Positions 6,933 through 15,753 of a DNA stretch of 64,000 nt are shown here, piece after piece. Position 1 is the stretch's first letter. The number at the start of each line of letters is the position of its first letter. Made by a program: the position numbers and the translations under genes. The notes under the pieces were generated by a model. That model saw only the letters and a list, made by a program, of their open reading frames with translations. It was not told where the DNA came from and made no database searches. The stretch comes from an uncultured Pseudodesulfovibrio sp. (GTDB taxonomy: Bacteria > Desulfobacterota > Desulfovibrionia > Desulfovibrionales > Desulfovibrionaceae): NCBI RefSeq assembly GCF_963662885.1, contig NZ_OY760059.1, forward strand, positions 1,426,001 to 1,490,000, read 5' to 3'.

Positions 6933-9443
6933 ATGAGCATCAAGTATAAGGTCCTGTTGCCGACCATCCCGCTGGTGTTGCTGATCGGGTGCGTCGGCTT
7001 CTTCCTGCTTACGGGCCGGTTCGGCGAGTTGCGGACCTCCTTTGCCGAGATGCTGGTCGGCAATGCTGCCAAGACCCTTGAGCAGAACACCGAGGAAGCG
7101 GCGGTGCGGGCCGAGGAAGAGGCTGCCCTGTTCAGCCGTCTGCCTTCGGTCATCCAAGCCTTTTCCCTGGCCCATCAGGGGAATATCGACGACGAGGCCG
7201 ATCCCGTGGTGCAGGCAGCCCGAGAGGACCTGCGCGTTCAGCTCGCTCCCGCTCTGGAAGGGTACAAGGAGACCATGGGCGAAAAGCTCAGGCTCCATTT
7301 CCATCTGCCCAACGGGCGCAGCCTGGCGCGCATGTGGCGTGACAAGCAGGCCAAGCGCAACGGCAAGTGGGTGGACGTATCCGACGACATTTCCAGCTTT
7401 CGCAAGACGGTCCTGGACGTGAACCGCGACGGCAAACCGCGCCGGGGCATCGAGCCCGGGCGGGGCGGCTTCGCCATCCGCGGGCTGGTGGCCGTCAAGG
7501 ACGCATCTGGCCATCAGCTGGGTTCCGTGGAGGTGCTCAAGAGCTACGGCGACGTCTTCAAGCTCTTCAAGGACGAGGAAGGCAGCTTCTACACCTTGTA
7601 TATGGACGCATCTCTGCTCCCGACCACCACCAACCTGCAGGACCCCGCGAAATATCCCCTGGTCGGCAAGGCCTATGTCCGTGTGGCGGGCAAGGAGAAC
7701 GCCGAACTGGACGGCAGGATAACGCCCGAACAGTTGCGCAAGGCCGTTGACGGGCGCTACGTGACCATCGAGGGCAACTACGCCGTGGTCTATCTTCCGG
7801 TGAAGGATTACCAGGGCAAGCCCATCGGCGTGATCACCCTGGCGCGCGACATCTCGTTCCAGAACGCCATTCTGGACAGCGCCGTGGTCCTGGTTTTGGT
7901 CCTCCTGGGTCTGGCTGTGCTCGTGCCTCTCCTGACCCTGCTGGGAGTCATGCGTTACGCGGTTTTCCGGCCGCTTAACCGCATCCGCGACCTGGCCGAA
8001 CAGGTTTCTCGCGGAAACCTGACCCAAAGCGAGCCGGTGACCAGCCGCGACGAGATCGGGGCCATCCATCGGTCCGTCAGCCGGATCCCGGTCAATCTTT
8101 CGGCTCTCATCGACGAGTGCGAAGCCACGGCCCGCGAGGTCGCGCGAGGCGTTGTCCGCGCCCGTGGCGATGCAGACCGATACGAGGGCGCTTACGCCCA
8201 GCTCATCCAAAGCATGAACAGGGTGGCGGACACCTACACCGCGACCTTCGATTCCTTTCCGTTTCCTTTGTTCACAGTGGACCGGGACCACAACCTGCTC
8301 TTCATCAACAAGAACGCCGAGGAGATCGCCGGGAACGATGGTCGGCAGCTTTTGGGGACGCCGTGCAGCAGCGTCTTCAACACCGACATCTGCCGGACCG
8401 AAGACTGCGTGTGTACCCGGGCCATGCAGGCCATGGAGCGGGCTGTCGGCTCCACACGGGGCAAGCTCGAGGCAGGCGAGGTGGACATCAAGGGCTACGC
8501 CAGCCCCTTGTTCGACGAGGAGAACAGGGTTGTCGGTGCCCTTGAGGTCATCGTTGACCAGACCGACATCCTGGATTCCCAGCGCAAGATGCAGCATGTC
8601 GCCGACAGGGCGGGTAGGTTGTCCGAGCGCATGACCACCGCTTCGCAGCAGCTGTTGGAACGCGTGGAGGAGTCCCGTGGCGGGGCCGAGGAACAGAGCG
8701 CCCGCGCCACCGAGACGGCCACGGCCATGGAGGAGATGAACGCCACGGTGCTCGAGGTGGCCCGCAATGCCAATGAGGCCGCCCGGAACGCGGAGCAGGC
8801 CGAAGACCAGGCGCGGGCCGGGCGCGACGTGGTGGGCAAGGTTGTCGCATCGGTCAACGAGGTCCTGGAGCTCGCTTCCCTGTTGCGCGACAACATGGGC
8901 GAACTCGGCGGCCAGGCCGACGACATCGGCCGGGTCATGACCGTTATCAACGATATTGCGGATCAGACCAACCTGTTGGCGCTCAACGCAGCCATTGAGG
9001 CGGCCCGGGCGGGCGACGCCGGACGCGGGTTCGCCGTGGTCGCCGACGAGGTGCGCAAGCTGGCCGAAAAGACCATGGCGGCCACCACCGAGGTGGGCAG
9101 CGCCATCGGGGCCATTCAAACCGTGGCCCAGCGCAACGTCACCGAAACCGACAAGGTGGCTCGCGTGGTCGAGACCTGCACCACCCTGGCCGAAGAGGCG
9201 GGCACGTCCCTTGCCGAGATCGTCGAATTTTCGCGCGATTCCGTGCGCCAGGTCCAGGGTATCGCCGCGGCGGCCGAGGAACAGTCCGCCACGTCGGAAC
9301 AGATCACCCAGGCCACCGAGGACATGCACCGCATCTCCCAGGACACCAGCCAGGCCATGACCCATTCGGCCCAGGCCTGTAGCGAACTGACGGCCATTGC
9401 CAAAGAGCTCGACGGTCTCATCGGGGAACTCGGCTCCGCCTGA
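6933..9443 (+). CDS. Methyl-accepting chemotaxis protein with cache-like sensor and cysteine-rich PAS domain
   Basis: An 836-aa chemoreceptor. Start at ATG 6933 (GGAGAGAATACGAT before it); upstream in-frame codons lack a ribosome site. Order: membrane helix at residues 7-29, a large periplasmic sensor (about 30-310, double-cache-like, with VTIEGNYAVVYLPVKDYQG), second membrane helix about 312-335, HAMP (about 335-390), a PAS domain (about 430-545), and the signalling hairpin with the conserved tip DQTNLLALNAAIEAARAGD. The PAS domain carries Cys478, Cys487, Cys492 and Cys494 (CRTEDCVC), unusual for a simple PAS and suited to metal, Fe-S or redox sensing; this is inference. The last residues lack a CheR/CheB tether pentapeptide. 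Confidence 0.93.
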   Translation: MSIKYKVLLPTIPLVLLIGCVGFFLLTGRFGELRTSFAEMLVGNAAKTLEQNTEEAAVRAEEEAALFSRLPSVIQAFSLAHQGNIDDEADPVVQAAREDLRVQLAPALEGYKETMGEKLRLHFHLPNGRSLARMWRDKQAKRNGKWVDVSDDISSFRKTVLDVNRDGKPRRGIEPGRGGFAIRGLVAVKDASGHQLGSVEVLKSYGDVFKLFKDEEGSFYTLYMDASLLPTTTNLQDPAKYPLVGKAYVRVAGKENAELDGRITPEQLRKAVDGRYVTIEGNYAVVYLPVKDYQGKPIGVITLARDISFQNAILDSAVVLVLVLLGLAVLVPLLTLLGVMRYAVFRPLNRIRDLAEQVSRGNLTQSEPVTSRDEIGAIHRSVSRIPVNLSALIDECEATAREVARGVVRARGDADRYEGAYAQLIQSMNRVADTYTATFDSFPFPLFTVDRDHNLLFINKNAEEIAGNDGRQLLGTPCSSVFNTDICRTEDCVCTRAMQAMERAVGSTRGKLEAGEVDIKGYASPLFDEENRVVGALEVIVDQTDILDSQRKMQHVADRAGRLSERMTTASQQLLERVEESRGGAEEQSARATETATAMEEMNATVLEVARNANEAARNAEQAEDQARAGRDVVGKVVASVNEVLELASLLRDNMGELGGQADDIGRVMTVINDIADQTNLLALNAAIEAARAGDAGRGFAVVADEVRKLAEKTMAATTEVGSAIGAIQTVAQRNVTETDKVARVVETCTTLAEEAGTSLAEIVEFSRDSVRQVQGIAAAAEEQSATSEQITQATEDMHRISQDTSQAMTHSAQACSELTAIAKELDGLIGELGSA

Positions 9444-9557
9444 TATTCGCGGCGACAGATTTGCCGCGCGTAGCAGGCCGGGGAGAAAGTTGCGCATATA
9501 CTCCGGGTGAACCCTGTGGTATTGCCTGTGGTATCGGAATCATACGAGGTCTACTTC

Positions 9558-10583
9558 ATGGCATTGCGCGTTATCGAAATCGTCACTCCCCGTTCGGACA
9601 AGGATGAGGTCAAGAAATCGCTCGAGGAGCATCAGCCCGACGCGGGCTATGTTTTCTGGGCATCGCCTTTGGACGACGAGGACTCCCTGTCCTTCCGCGT
9701 GGTCCTGGATGTGGCCGAGACCGCCAACGTCATGGACGAGCTGGAGGAACGGTTCGCCTGGACCGACAAGTACCGCATCGTGGTCTACTCGGCCGAGGCC
9801 ACCCTCCCCAGGTTGGACAAGCTGGCCATGGAAGAGGAAGAGGACGGGGATTCCTCGGACAAGAAGGACAAAAGCGTTCAGGCGGCGGTCAGCCGCGAGG
9901 AACTTTACGCCGATGTCCTGGACACGAGCCTGCTCTCCCGGCACTACGTCATGCTCGTCACGTTCTCCTGTCTTGTGGGGGTTATCGGGCTGTTGCGCGA
10001 CAACGTGGCCATCATCATCGGCGCCATGGTCCTGGCCCCGCTGCTCGGCCCCAATGTGGGGCTTTCCCTGGCCACCACGCTCGGCGACATGAAGCTCGCC
10101 CGGTCGTCCCTGTTGACCCTGGCAGTGGGCGTACTCCTCTGTTTTGTCCTCTCCGCCGGTGTCGGGCTGATCCTGGGCATTCCCGAGATGACCCATGAGT
10201 TGTCCGTGCGCAGCATGACGTCCTATTCCGACATCATCCTGGCCATGGTTTCCGGCGCGGCCGGAATCATCACCGTCACCCTGGGCGTGCCCACCTCGCT
10301 GGTCGGGGTCATGGTCGCCCTGTCCCTGCTCCCGCCGCTCATCGCTGGCGGCCTGTTTCTGGGGGCCGGAATGTTCCCCGAGGCGGGCGGAGCTGGCCTG
10401 CTCTTTGCGGCCAACATCATCTGCCTCAACCTCGCCGGAGTCGGCACCTTCCTGATTCAGGGCATCCGCCCGCTGTCATGGTATGAAAAGGAACGTGCCA
10501 AAAAGGCCACCATCCAGGCCGCTCTGGTCTGGACCGTGCTCCTGGCCGCGCTCATCGGGCTGATGTTCCTCAAGACGCACTAG
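9558..10583 (+). CDS. DUF389 family membrane protein
   Basis: A 341-aa product with an N-terminal cytoplasmic alpha/beta domain (MALRVIEIVTPRSDKDEVKK to about residue 125) and a C-terminal DUF389 membrane domain with six hydrophobic segments. Family signatures: RDNVAIIIGAMVLAPLLGP, VGVMVALSLLPPLIAGGL, AANIICLNLAGVGTFLIQGI. I choose ATG 9558 over the earlier in-frame codon at 9507, because GAGGT lies 7 bases upstream and the protein then starts at the conserved MALRVIEIV. The family has no established biochemical role. It follows the chemoreceptor by 114 bases on the same strand but need not share its transcript. Confidence 0.88.
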   Translation: MALRVIEIVTPRSDKDEVKKSLEEHQPDAGYVFWASPLDDEDSLSFRVVLDVAETANVMDELEERFAWTDKYRIVVYSAEATLPRLDKLAMEEEEDGDSSDKKDKSVQAAVSREELYADVLDTSLLSRHYVMLVTFSCLVGVIGLLRDNVAIIIGAMVLAPLLGPNVGLSLATTLGDMKLARSSLLTLAVGVLLCFVLSAGVGLILGIPEMTHELSVRSMTSYSDIILAMVSGAAGIITVTLGVPTSLVGVMVALSLLPPLIAGGLFLGAGMFPEAGGAGLLFAANIICLNLAGVGTFLIQGIRPLSWYEKERAKKATIQAALVWTVLLAALIGLMFLKTH

Positions 10584-10660
10584 CGCCCAGCCCCGGGCAA
10601 CCCTGATTCCAAGGCCCGACTATCTTCAATAGAGCCCCGGCACCCGACATACAGAAAAGT

Positions 10661-10689
10661 GTCGGCCCGGCGGGTGAGGCCGGGCCGAC
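10661..10689. terminator. Terminator between DUF389 gene and fdhB
   Basis: Perfect 11-base stem GTCGGCCCGGC / GCCGGGCCGAC with a 7-base loop between two convergent genes. No long T tract follows on either strand, so strength is uncertain. Confidence 0.6.
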
Positions 10690-10729
10690 GATACTGAGGG
10701 TCCACGCCCTTGCGGGCACGGGGGTTTGT

Positions 10730-11455
10730 CTAGGAGCGCATGGTCCGTATCGGCTTGCCCAACTTGGCCAGGAACTGCTTTCTGGTCATGGAATTGGGCA
10801 TGACGTCCGAGGCGTCCGCCTCAAGGTAGTCGTAGTAGCTCGCCGGATCGACCGCGGCCAGGTAGATGACCCGGGTCTCCTCCGGGTCCACCAGCATGGC
10901 GTCCGGGAACTTCTCCTGTGCCGCCTCGAGGCGTTCCTCGGCCAGCTTGAGCATGTCCTCGCGGTCGCCGAAGTTCATGGTCCCGGTGGGGCAGGCCTGG
11001 ACACAGGCCGGGAGTTTGCCCGCCCGGACCCGGTCGATGCACATGTCGCACTTGTTCACCACATTGGTCTCGGGGTCCACTCTGGGGATGTCGTAGGGGC
11101 AGGCCATGCGGATGGACTCGCCGTCCTCTTCCGCCGTCAGTTCGGTGTAGACCACGGCCCCGGTTTCCTTGTCGTGGATGATGGCCTTGGGGTTGTCGGG
11201 CACCGTGGAGCAGGGGGCCTCCAGACAGTGGCGGCACTGTTCCGGGAAGAACAGCCAGCGGAGGGTGTCGCCGTCCATCACCTCGGAGAACCGGACGAGC
11301 CGGATGGTCTCGGAGGACAGGTCCTTGGGATTCTGGTACGAGCCCCAGTTGGTGGTCTTCTCGGCGGGGAGCTTCTTCCATTGCTTGCAGGCGATCTGGC
11401 AGCCCCGGCACGCGGTGCAGCGGGTCAGATCGACCAGGAATGATTTACCGTTCAT
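10730..11455 (-). CDS. fdhB: Formate dehydrogenase iron-sulfur (beta) subunit
   Basis: A 241-aa ferredoxin-like subunit that carries electrons from the catalytic subunit. Cysteine groups CTACRGCQIACKQW, CRHCLEAPC, the single Cys of RMACPYDIP, and CDMCIDRVRAGKLPACVQACP support three to four [4Fe-4S] clusters, as in periplasmic FdhAB of Desulfovibrio. There is no signal peptide, so it would be carried out with the Tat-dependent alpha subunit. The start ATG at 11455 follows AAGGAGAACGTA and lies 10 bases after fdhA, so both are cotranscribed. Confidence 0.93.
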   Translation of the reverse strand: MNGKSFLVDLTRCTACRGCQIACKQWKKLPAEKTTNWGSYQNPKDLSSETIRLVRFSEVMDGDTLRWLFFPEQCRHCLEAPCSTVPDNPKAIIHDKETGAVVYTELTAEEDGESIRMACPYDIPRVDPETNVVNKCDMCIDRVRAGKLPACVQACPTGTMNFGDREDMLKLAEERLEAAQEKFPDAMLVDPEETRVIYLAAVDPASYYDYLEADASDVMPNSMTRKQFLAKLGKPIRTMRS

Positions 11456-11465
11456 TACGTTCTCC

Positions 11466-14400
11466 TTACATCTTGTGGACGTTGGCCACGAAGACCTTGG
11501 TTTCGGGGATGCCGGTGTTGGGGTCGCCGACCGACGGGGTCAGCAGGTTGGCGGAATCGCCGCCGCTGCCGTCGTGAGGCATCTGCCAGCCGAAGCACCA
11601 CGGCATGCCGATCTGGTAAACGGTCTTGCCCATGATCTTGAGCGGATGCATCCGCTTGGTGACCATGGCGATGGCCCAGACCTTGCCGCGGATGGACTCG
11701 ACCATGACCTTCTCGCCGTTCTCGATGCCCTTTTCCTTGGCCAGCTCCTCGCTCATCTCGACGAAAAGCTGGGGCATGGTTTCAAGCAGCCACGGGGTGT
11801 GGCGGGTCATCAGGCCGGTCTGCCAGTGCTCGGTCACGCGGTACGTCGTTGCCACGTAAGGGTACTTGGGATCGGCCACCGCCATGGTCTCGTGCGCGAA
11901 ACGCAGGGCGGTGGGGTTGTTGAGCTGGTTCGAGAACTCGTGCGCCTTGAACGGGGTCTCCATGGGCTCGTAGTGCTCGGGGAAGGGACCGTCCATCCGG
12001 CCCGCGCCGAAGACATGGCCGTGTCCGTTGGGCTTCATGATGAAGGCGTACTTGGTGCCCGGAGCCCAGCCGCCGTCCGGCACGTCACCGATCCACTTCT
12101 CGCCGTTCCAGGTCACCACCGGCTTCTGCGGAGCATAGGGCTTGCCCGTGTTGTCGCAGGAGGCGCGGTTGTAGATGATCCGCCGGTTGACCGGCCAGCA
12201 CCACGACCAGTTGGAGAACAGCCCGATCTTGGCCTGCTCCGGAGTCTGCTCCGTGCTGCGGCGGGACGCCTTGTTGCCGTCCTCGGTGTATGAGTTGCAG
12301 TACAGCCAGTTGCCCGAAGCGGTGGAGCCGTCGTCCTGGAGGAACGCGAAGCTCGGTACCAGCGTACCCTTCTTGTAGGTCTTGCCCTTGATGGTCACGT
12401 CCTTGAGGAAGTAGCCGTTGATCAGCTTGGCCACCATGTGGGCGTCGTATTCGCCGTGGGATTGCCACATGTCCACCGAGAGGTTTTGGATGGGCTCGGG
12501 GAACGCGCCGCCTTCCTTGGCGTAGAGCTTTTTGATCGCCTCGAAGAGTTCGGTCATGATGTGGCCGTCGGACTTGGACTCGCCCCTGGGCGTTGGCCCC
12601 TGGTAGCGCCATTGCATCCAGCGGCCGGAGTTGGTGATGGAGCCTTCCTTCTCGATGGACACGCAGCACGGCAGGAAGAAGACCTCGGTCTTCACATTCT
12701 TCGGGTCCATGCCCGGACCGCGCCAGAAGGAACCGGTCTCGTTGTCGAAGATGTTGACGTTGACCATCCAGTCGAGGTTGGCCATGGCCCGGCGGTTTTT
12801 GCTGGCGTTGGCGCCGCCGCAGGCCGGGTTCATGCCCCAGGCGAAGAAGCCGGTGAACTCCTTCTTGTCCATGTGCTCGAAGAGCTGGAGCCAGGTGTAG
12901 GTGGTCCCGTCCTCAGCCTTGGGCAGCCATTTGTAGCCGTCGTCGAGCGAGGCCTCGGGGTACATGGCCTTGAGGAAGCTGGCCATGTACTTGGGGTAGT
13001 ATTGCCACCAGGCCGCACTCTTGGGATCCTTGGCTCCTTCCAGGTGCGGCTTGGCCTTGCTGGTCACGTATGCGTCGTACGATTCGATGGCCGCGTTGGG
13101 GGTGGCCAGGTATCCGGGCAGGATGTGCCAGAGCAGACAGTGGTCCGTGGACCCCTGGACGTTGGACTCGCCGCGCAGGGCGTTGACGCCGCCGCCGGCT
13201 ACGCCGATGTTGCCGAGCAGCAGCTGGACCATGGCCATGGTCCGGATATACTGCGTGCCCACGGTGTGCTGGGTCCAGCCCATGGCGTACATGATGGTTC
13301 CGGCCTTGTCCGGCTTGCCCGTGGCCGCGAAGAGTTCATAGAATTTGAGCAGGTGTTCCTTTTCAATGCCCGAGGTGCTGACAACCTTGTCCACGTCGTA
13401 GCGGGCGTAGTGCTTCTTGAGCAGGTTGTAGACGCAACGCGGGTGCTTCAGAGTCGGGTCCTTCTTGGGCAGCCCTTCGGCGTCCGTTTCAAAGGCCCAC
13501 TGGGACTTGTCGTACTTGCCGGCGTAGTCCGCGTCGTCGCCGTTCTTGGTGTAGCCGCTGAACAGGCCGTCGTCGAACGTGAATTTTTCGCCCACGATGA
13601 AGGTCGCGTTGGTGTGGCTGACCACGTAGTCGTGCTGGATCAGGTCGTTGTCCAGGATGTACTTGATCAGCCCGCCGAGTACGGCGATGTCGGTTCCGGC
13701 GCGCAATTGGCAGTAGAGGTCGGCCTTGGCCGAGGTGCGGGTGAAGCGCGGGTCCACGTGGATGAGCTTGGCACCCTTGGTCATGGCCTTGGTCACCCAC
13801 TTGAAGGAGATGGGGTGGTTTTCGGCGGCATTGCTGCCCATGACCAGGATACAGTCGCTGTTGGCGATGTCGTTCCAGTGGTTGGTCATGGCACCGCGGC
13901 CGAAGGTCTCGGCCAGGGCCGCCACGGTGGAGCTGTGGCAGATACGCGCCTGATGCTCGATCCAGACAAGGCCGAGGGCGCGGAGCATGGCCTGGAAGGT
14001 CCAGCACTCCTCGTTGTCGATGGCCGCCGAGCCGACCGAGGCCAGTCCGTTGCAACGGTTGACCACCTGGCCCTTGGCGTTCTTTTCGGTAAAGCTTTCG
14101 TCGCGGGTTTTTTTGACCCTTTTCGCGATTTCACCCAGGGCCCAGTCCCAGGAGACTTCCTTCCATTCGGACGAGTACGGCGCACGGTACATGGGACGGG
14201 GCGGGCGTTCCTTGTTCTCGGCCAGCTGCCAGATGGACGCGCCCTTGGCGCAGGTGGCGCCTTCGTTGATGGGATGGTCCGGGTCGCCCTCGACGTTGAC
14301 GGCCCGCTTGGTCTTGAGGTCGGTATTGACGATCAGGCCGCAACCCACGGCGCAATAGCAGCATACCGAGGTGGTCTGCTTGCTCCATTTGGGCTGCAGC

Positions 14401-14513
14401 ATGGCGATCCGGTCCACGGCCTTCGACTCGGCCGCGAATCCCAATCCGCCGAACGCCGACGAAGCGGCGGCCACAGCGGCCAGTTTGAGAAAGCTTCTTC
14501 TGTTGACGCTCAT
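11466..14513 (-). CDS. fdhA: Formate dehydrogenase catalytic (alpha) subunit, cysteine variant, Tat-exported
   Basis: A 1015-aa molybdopterin enzyme oxidising formate to CO2 in the periplasm. Start at ATG 14513 after AAAGGAGTGTAT, giving a twin-arginine signal (NRRSFLKLAAVAAASSAFGG). The [4Fe-4S] motif CCYCAVGCGL...CAKG follows. The metal ligand position is Cys192 (RICHSSTVAALAE), encoded by TGC at 13938-13940; the well-studied D. vulgaris enzyme has selenocysteine at the same residue number. The His next to it and GRGAMTNHWNDI are conserved. It holds Mo or W bound to two pterin cofactors; which metal cannot be read from sequence. The moeA gene and molybdate genes lie at 57-62 kb. Confidence 0.95.
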   Translation of the reverse strand: MSVNRRSFLKLAAVAAASSAFGGLGFAAESKAVDRIAMLQPKWSKQTTSVCCYCAVGCGLIVNTDLKTKRAVNVEGDPDHPINEGATCAKGASIWQLAENKERPPRPMYRAPYSSEWKEVSWDWALGEIAKRVKKTRDESFTEKNAKGQVVNRCNGLASVGSAAIDNEECWTFQAMLRALGLVWIEHQARICHSSTVAALAETFGRGAMTNHWNDIANSDCILVMGSNAAENHPISFKWVTKAMTKGAKLIHVDPRFTRTSAKADLYCQLRAGTDIAVLGGLIKYILDNDLIQHDYVVSHTNATFIVGEKFTFDDGLFSGYTKNGDDADYAGKYDKSQWAFETDAEGLPKKDPTLKHPRCVYNLLKKHYARYDVDKVVSTSGIEKEHLLKFYELFAATGKPDKAGTIMYAMGWTQHTVGTQYIRTMAMVQLLLGNIGVAGGGVNALRGESNVQGSTDHCLLWHILPGYLATPNAAIESYDAYVTSKAKPHLEGAKDPKSAAWWQYYPKYMASFLKAMYPEASLDDGYKWLPKAEDGTTYTWLQLFEHMDKKEFTGFFAWGMNPACGGANASKNRRAMANLDWMVNVNIFDNETGSFWRGPGMDPKNVKTEVFFLPCCVSIEKEGSITNSGRWMQWRYQGPTPRGESKSDGHIMTELFEAIKKLYAKEGGAFPEPIQNLSVDMWQSHGEYDAHMVAKLINGYFLKDVTIKGKTYKKGTLVPSFAFLQDDGSTASGNWLYCNSYTEDGNKASRRSTEQTPEQAKIGLFSNWSWCWPVNRRIIYNRASCDNTGKPYAPQKPVVTWNGEKWIGDVPDGGWAPGTKYAFIMKPNGHGHVFGAGRMDGPFPEHYEPMETPFKAHEFSNQLNNPTALRFAHETMAVADPKYPYVATTYRVTEHWQTGLMTRHTPWLLETMPQLFVEMSEELAKEKGIENGEKVMVESIRGKVWAIAMVTKRMHPLKIMGKTVYQIGMPWCFGWQMPHDGSGGDSANLLTPSVGDPNTGIPETKVFVANVHKM

Positions 14514-14535
14514 ATACACTCCTTTTGTTTTGTGG

Positions 14536-14760
14536 TCATCCGGCCCGCGTTTCCCGGCACAGGCGGCATTGCAGGGCGTAGCCATAGGCTCCGGCCGGGC
14601 GATAGGGGACCGGCCGCATGGCGGCGGGCTCTTCCTCCCAACAGGGGCTGTAGGACATGGCTACGGCCTTGACCGCCCGCATGGCCTGCCCGAGCCCCGA
14701 GAACGGGACGCAGGAGGCCGCAGGATCGGATGGCGGCGCGTTACGCGTTGATACAGACAT
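14536..14760 (-). CDS. Small cysteine-containing protein upstream of fdhA
   Basis: A 74-aa open frame beginning at ATG 14760 with a strong GGAGGATTCA site, ending 22 bases before the fdhA start, so it would share the fdh transcript. It reads MSVSTRNAPPSDPAASCVPF, then a middle AMSYSPCWEEEPAAMRPVP and a C-terminus YGYALQCRLCRETRAG. The CRLC pair and the PCWEEE segment look deliberate; possible roles are an export or assembly partner of the dehydrogenase, but this is inference. I recognise no family. The good ribosome site and operon position are the main support. Confidence 0.5.
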   Translation of the reverse strand: MSVSTRNAPPSDPAASCVPFSGLGQAMRAVKAVAMSYSPCWEEEPAAMRPVPYRPAGAYGYALQCRLCRETRAG

Positions 14761-15660
14761 TGAATCCTCCATTGACGGTATGGCTCATCCCGCTCATGCG
14801 GGTTGCTCTCGAAATCGGCGCAAGGCGTCGGGCAGCAGGGCGGAAGGGGTGACGGGAGAAGGAGAGAGGAAATGCGCCGGTCCAGGCAACCGGCGGAGTA
14901 CTGGGTGTGCCGTTAGAAAGCGCTCCCGGGAGCGAGGATTGAAGGGAACCCGACCTGGTGCCCATGAGGCCCCCTTCAGTATCGCCGGACCGGCAGCCCC
15001 GGTCCGACGGGATTTATTAATCTCATTACGTGCATCCGTTTCCTCTGGGCGCGTCCCCTCGGGATGTATTCCCGAAATGATCCGGTCTGCCTGGCCTTCA
15101 CATGACTTTCATGGAGAAGGAATCGCTGTCCGGCGACCGGTAGGGCTTACGCGCCATTATCAACCTAGACGCAGGTTGTGGACGACGCAAAGAAACAAAA
15201 CAATACAATGATTCCGCACAATTATGTCAAATCAGACATAATGAATCCCGTGGGTGACGTCCCTGCTGCAAGGTACGGTGAACAGCCTGTTTGGTCAGAG
15301 CCTACCCGTGCGAAATCCGTGTGTATTTTTGATTGTACAGGGTGACTGCGCACAATGCGTCAGACTCCGAAACCGTTTCTTCCGACCTGTCCCCGTCAGG
15401 CCGGACTTAAAGGGAAGCTGATAGCCTCTCTTCTGATGTTTTCCTTCCTTGACCTGTGGAGTTGCCCCGGTGCTGAGCATCGGGAAATCCAGCCTCAAAG
15501 CATGACCCCTCCCCTAGGGGGAAGGTGGCCTCATTCGAGGTGCGCTCCGTTGTTATTTCGGTAAAATCCCATGAAATTAAGCAGGATAAATGAATCCATT
15601 CGACAAATCTGCGGGATTCTCTTTTTTTGCCCTGAGTTTACGCTGTCGGTCTGTGGTTTA
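14761..15660. other. Long divergent intergenic region between fdh operon and BMC operon
   Basis: About 900 bases that contain no convincing gene; short open frames on both strands lack ribosome sites and similarity to anything I recognise. It should hold the fdh promoter (minus) and control elements of the BMC operon (plus). A perfect palindrome is visible at 15221-15242 and the sequence becomes AT-rich from about 15560. Confidence 0.6.
15221..15242. promoter_or_regulatory. Perfect 8-6-8 palindrome, probable operator
   Basis: ATTATGTC-AAATCA-GACATAAT, perfect arms, in an AT-rich patch of the fdh/BMC divergent region. It lacks a T tract, so it reads as a protein-binding site and not a terminator. 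Which of the two operons it serves is not clear: it is about 460 bases from the fdh leader gene and 510 from the BMC start. Confidence 0.5.
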
Positions 15661-15690
15661 TTGTTTTTGTCAATAATAGCGATATATTAT
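15661..15690 (+). promoter_or_regulatory. Possible housekeeping promoter of the BMC operon
   Basis: TTGTTT, 18 bases, TATTAT, in the most AT-rich part of the upstream region, about 60 bases before the first start codon. A match of moderate quality found by eye. Confidence 0.35.
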
Positions 15691-15721
15691 CTGTTTTAGA
15701 AGAATAATTCGTCGCAGGGTG

Positions 15722-15753
15722 TTGACTTTCCCTCTTACGGGAAGGGGTAAGAT
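15722..15753 (+). promoter_or_regulatory. MerR-type promoter pattern overlapping the first BMC start codon
   Basis: TTGACT, a 20-base spacer, TAAGAT. The spacer holds a dyad TTCCC-TCTTAC-GGGAA centred between the two elements, the geometry of promoters controlled by MerR-family activators (19-20 base spacers). It overlaps the ribosome site and ATG (15752) of the BMC-T gene, so if it is a promoter, translation must begin further downstream. A MerR-family gene lies at 44482-45369. Confidence 0.4.

Noticed and set aside
6816..9497. 893-codon minus-strand open frame opposite the chemoreceptor
   Set aside because: His/Gly/Asp-rich product without domains; it is the antisense shadow of a GC-rich gene with a clear family match.
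13938..13940. Selenocysteine codon in fdhA
   Set aside because: The codon at the ligand position is TGC (Cys), not TGA, so no recoding is needed.
12438..14672. 744-codon plus-strand frame opposite fdhA
   Set aside because: Antisense shadow of formate dehydrogenase; no ribosome site and no recognised domain.
15599..15616. Binding site of the sigma-54 activator in front of the BMC operon
   Set aside because: Only the left half (TTCGACA) fits; the right half (TGCGGGA) has too many mismatches, and no GG-N10-GC promoter is found nearby.
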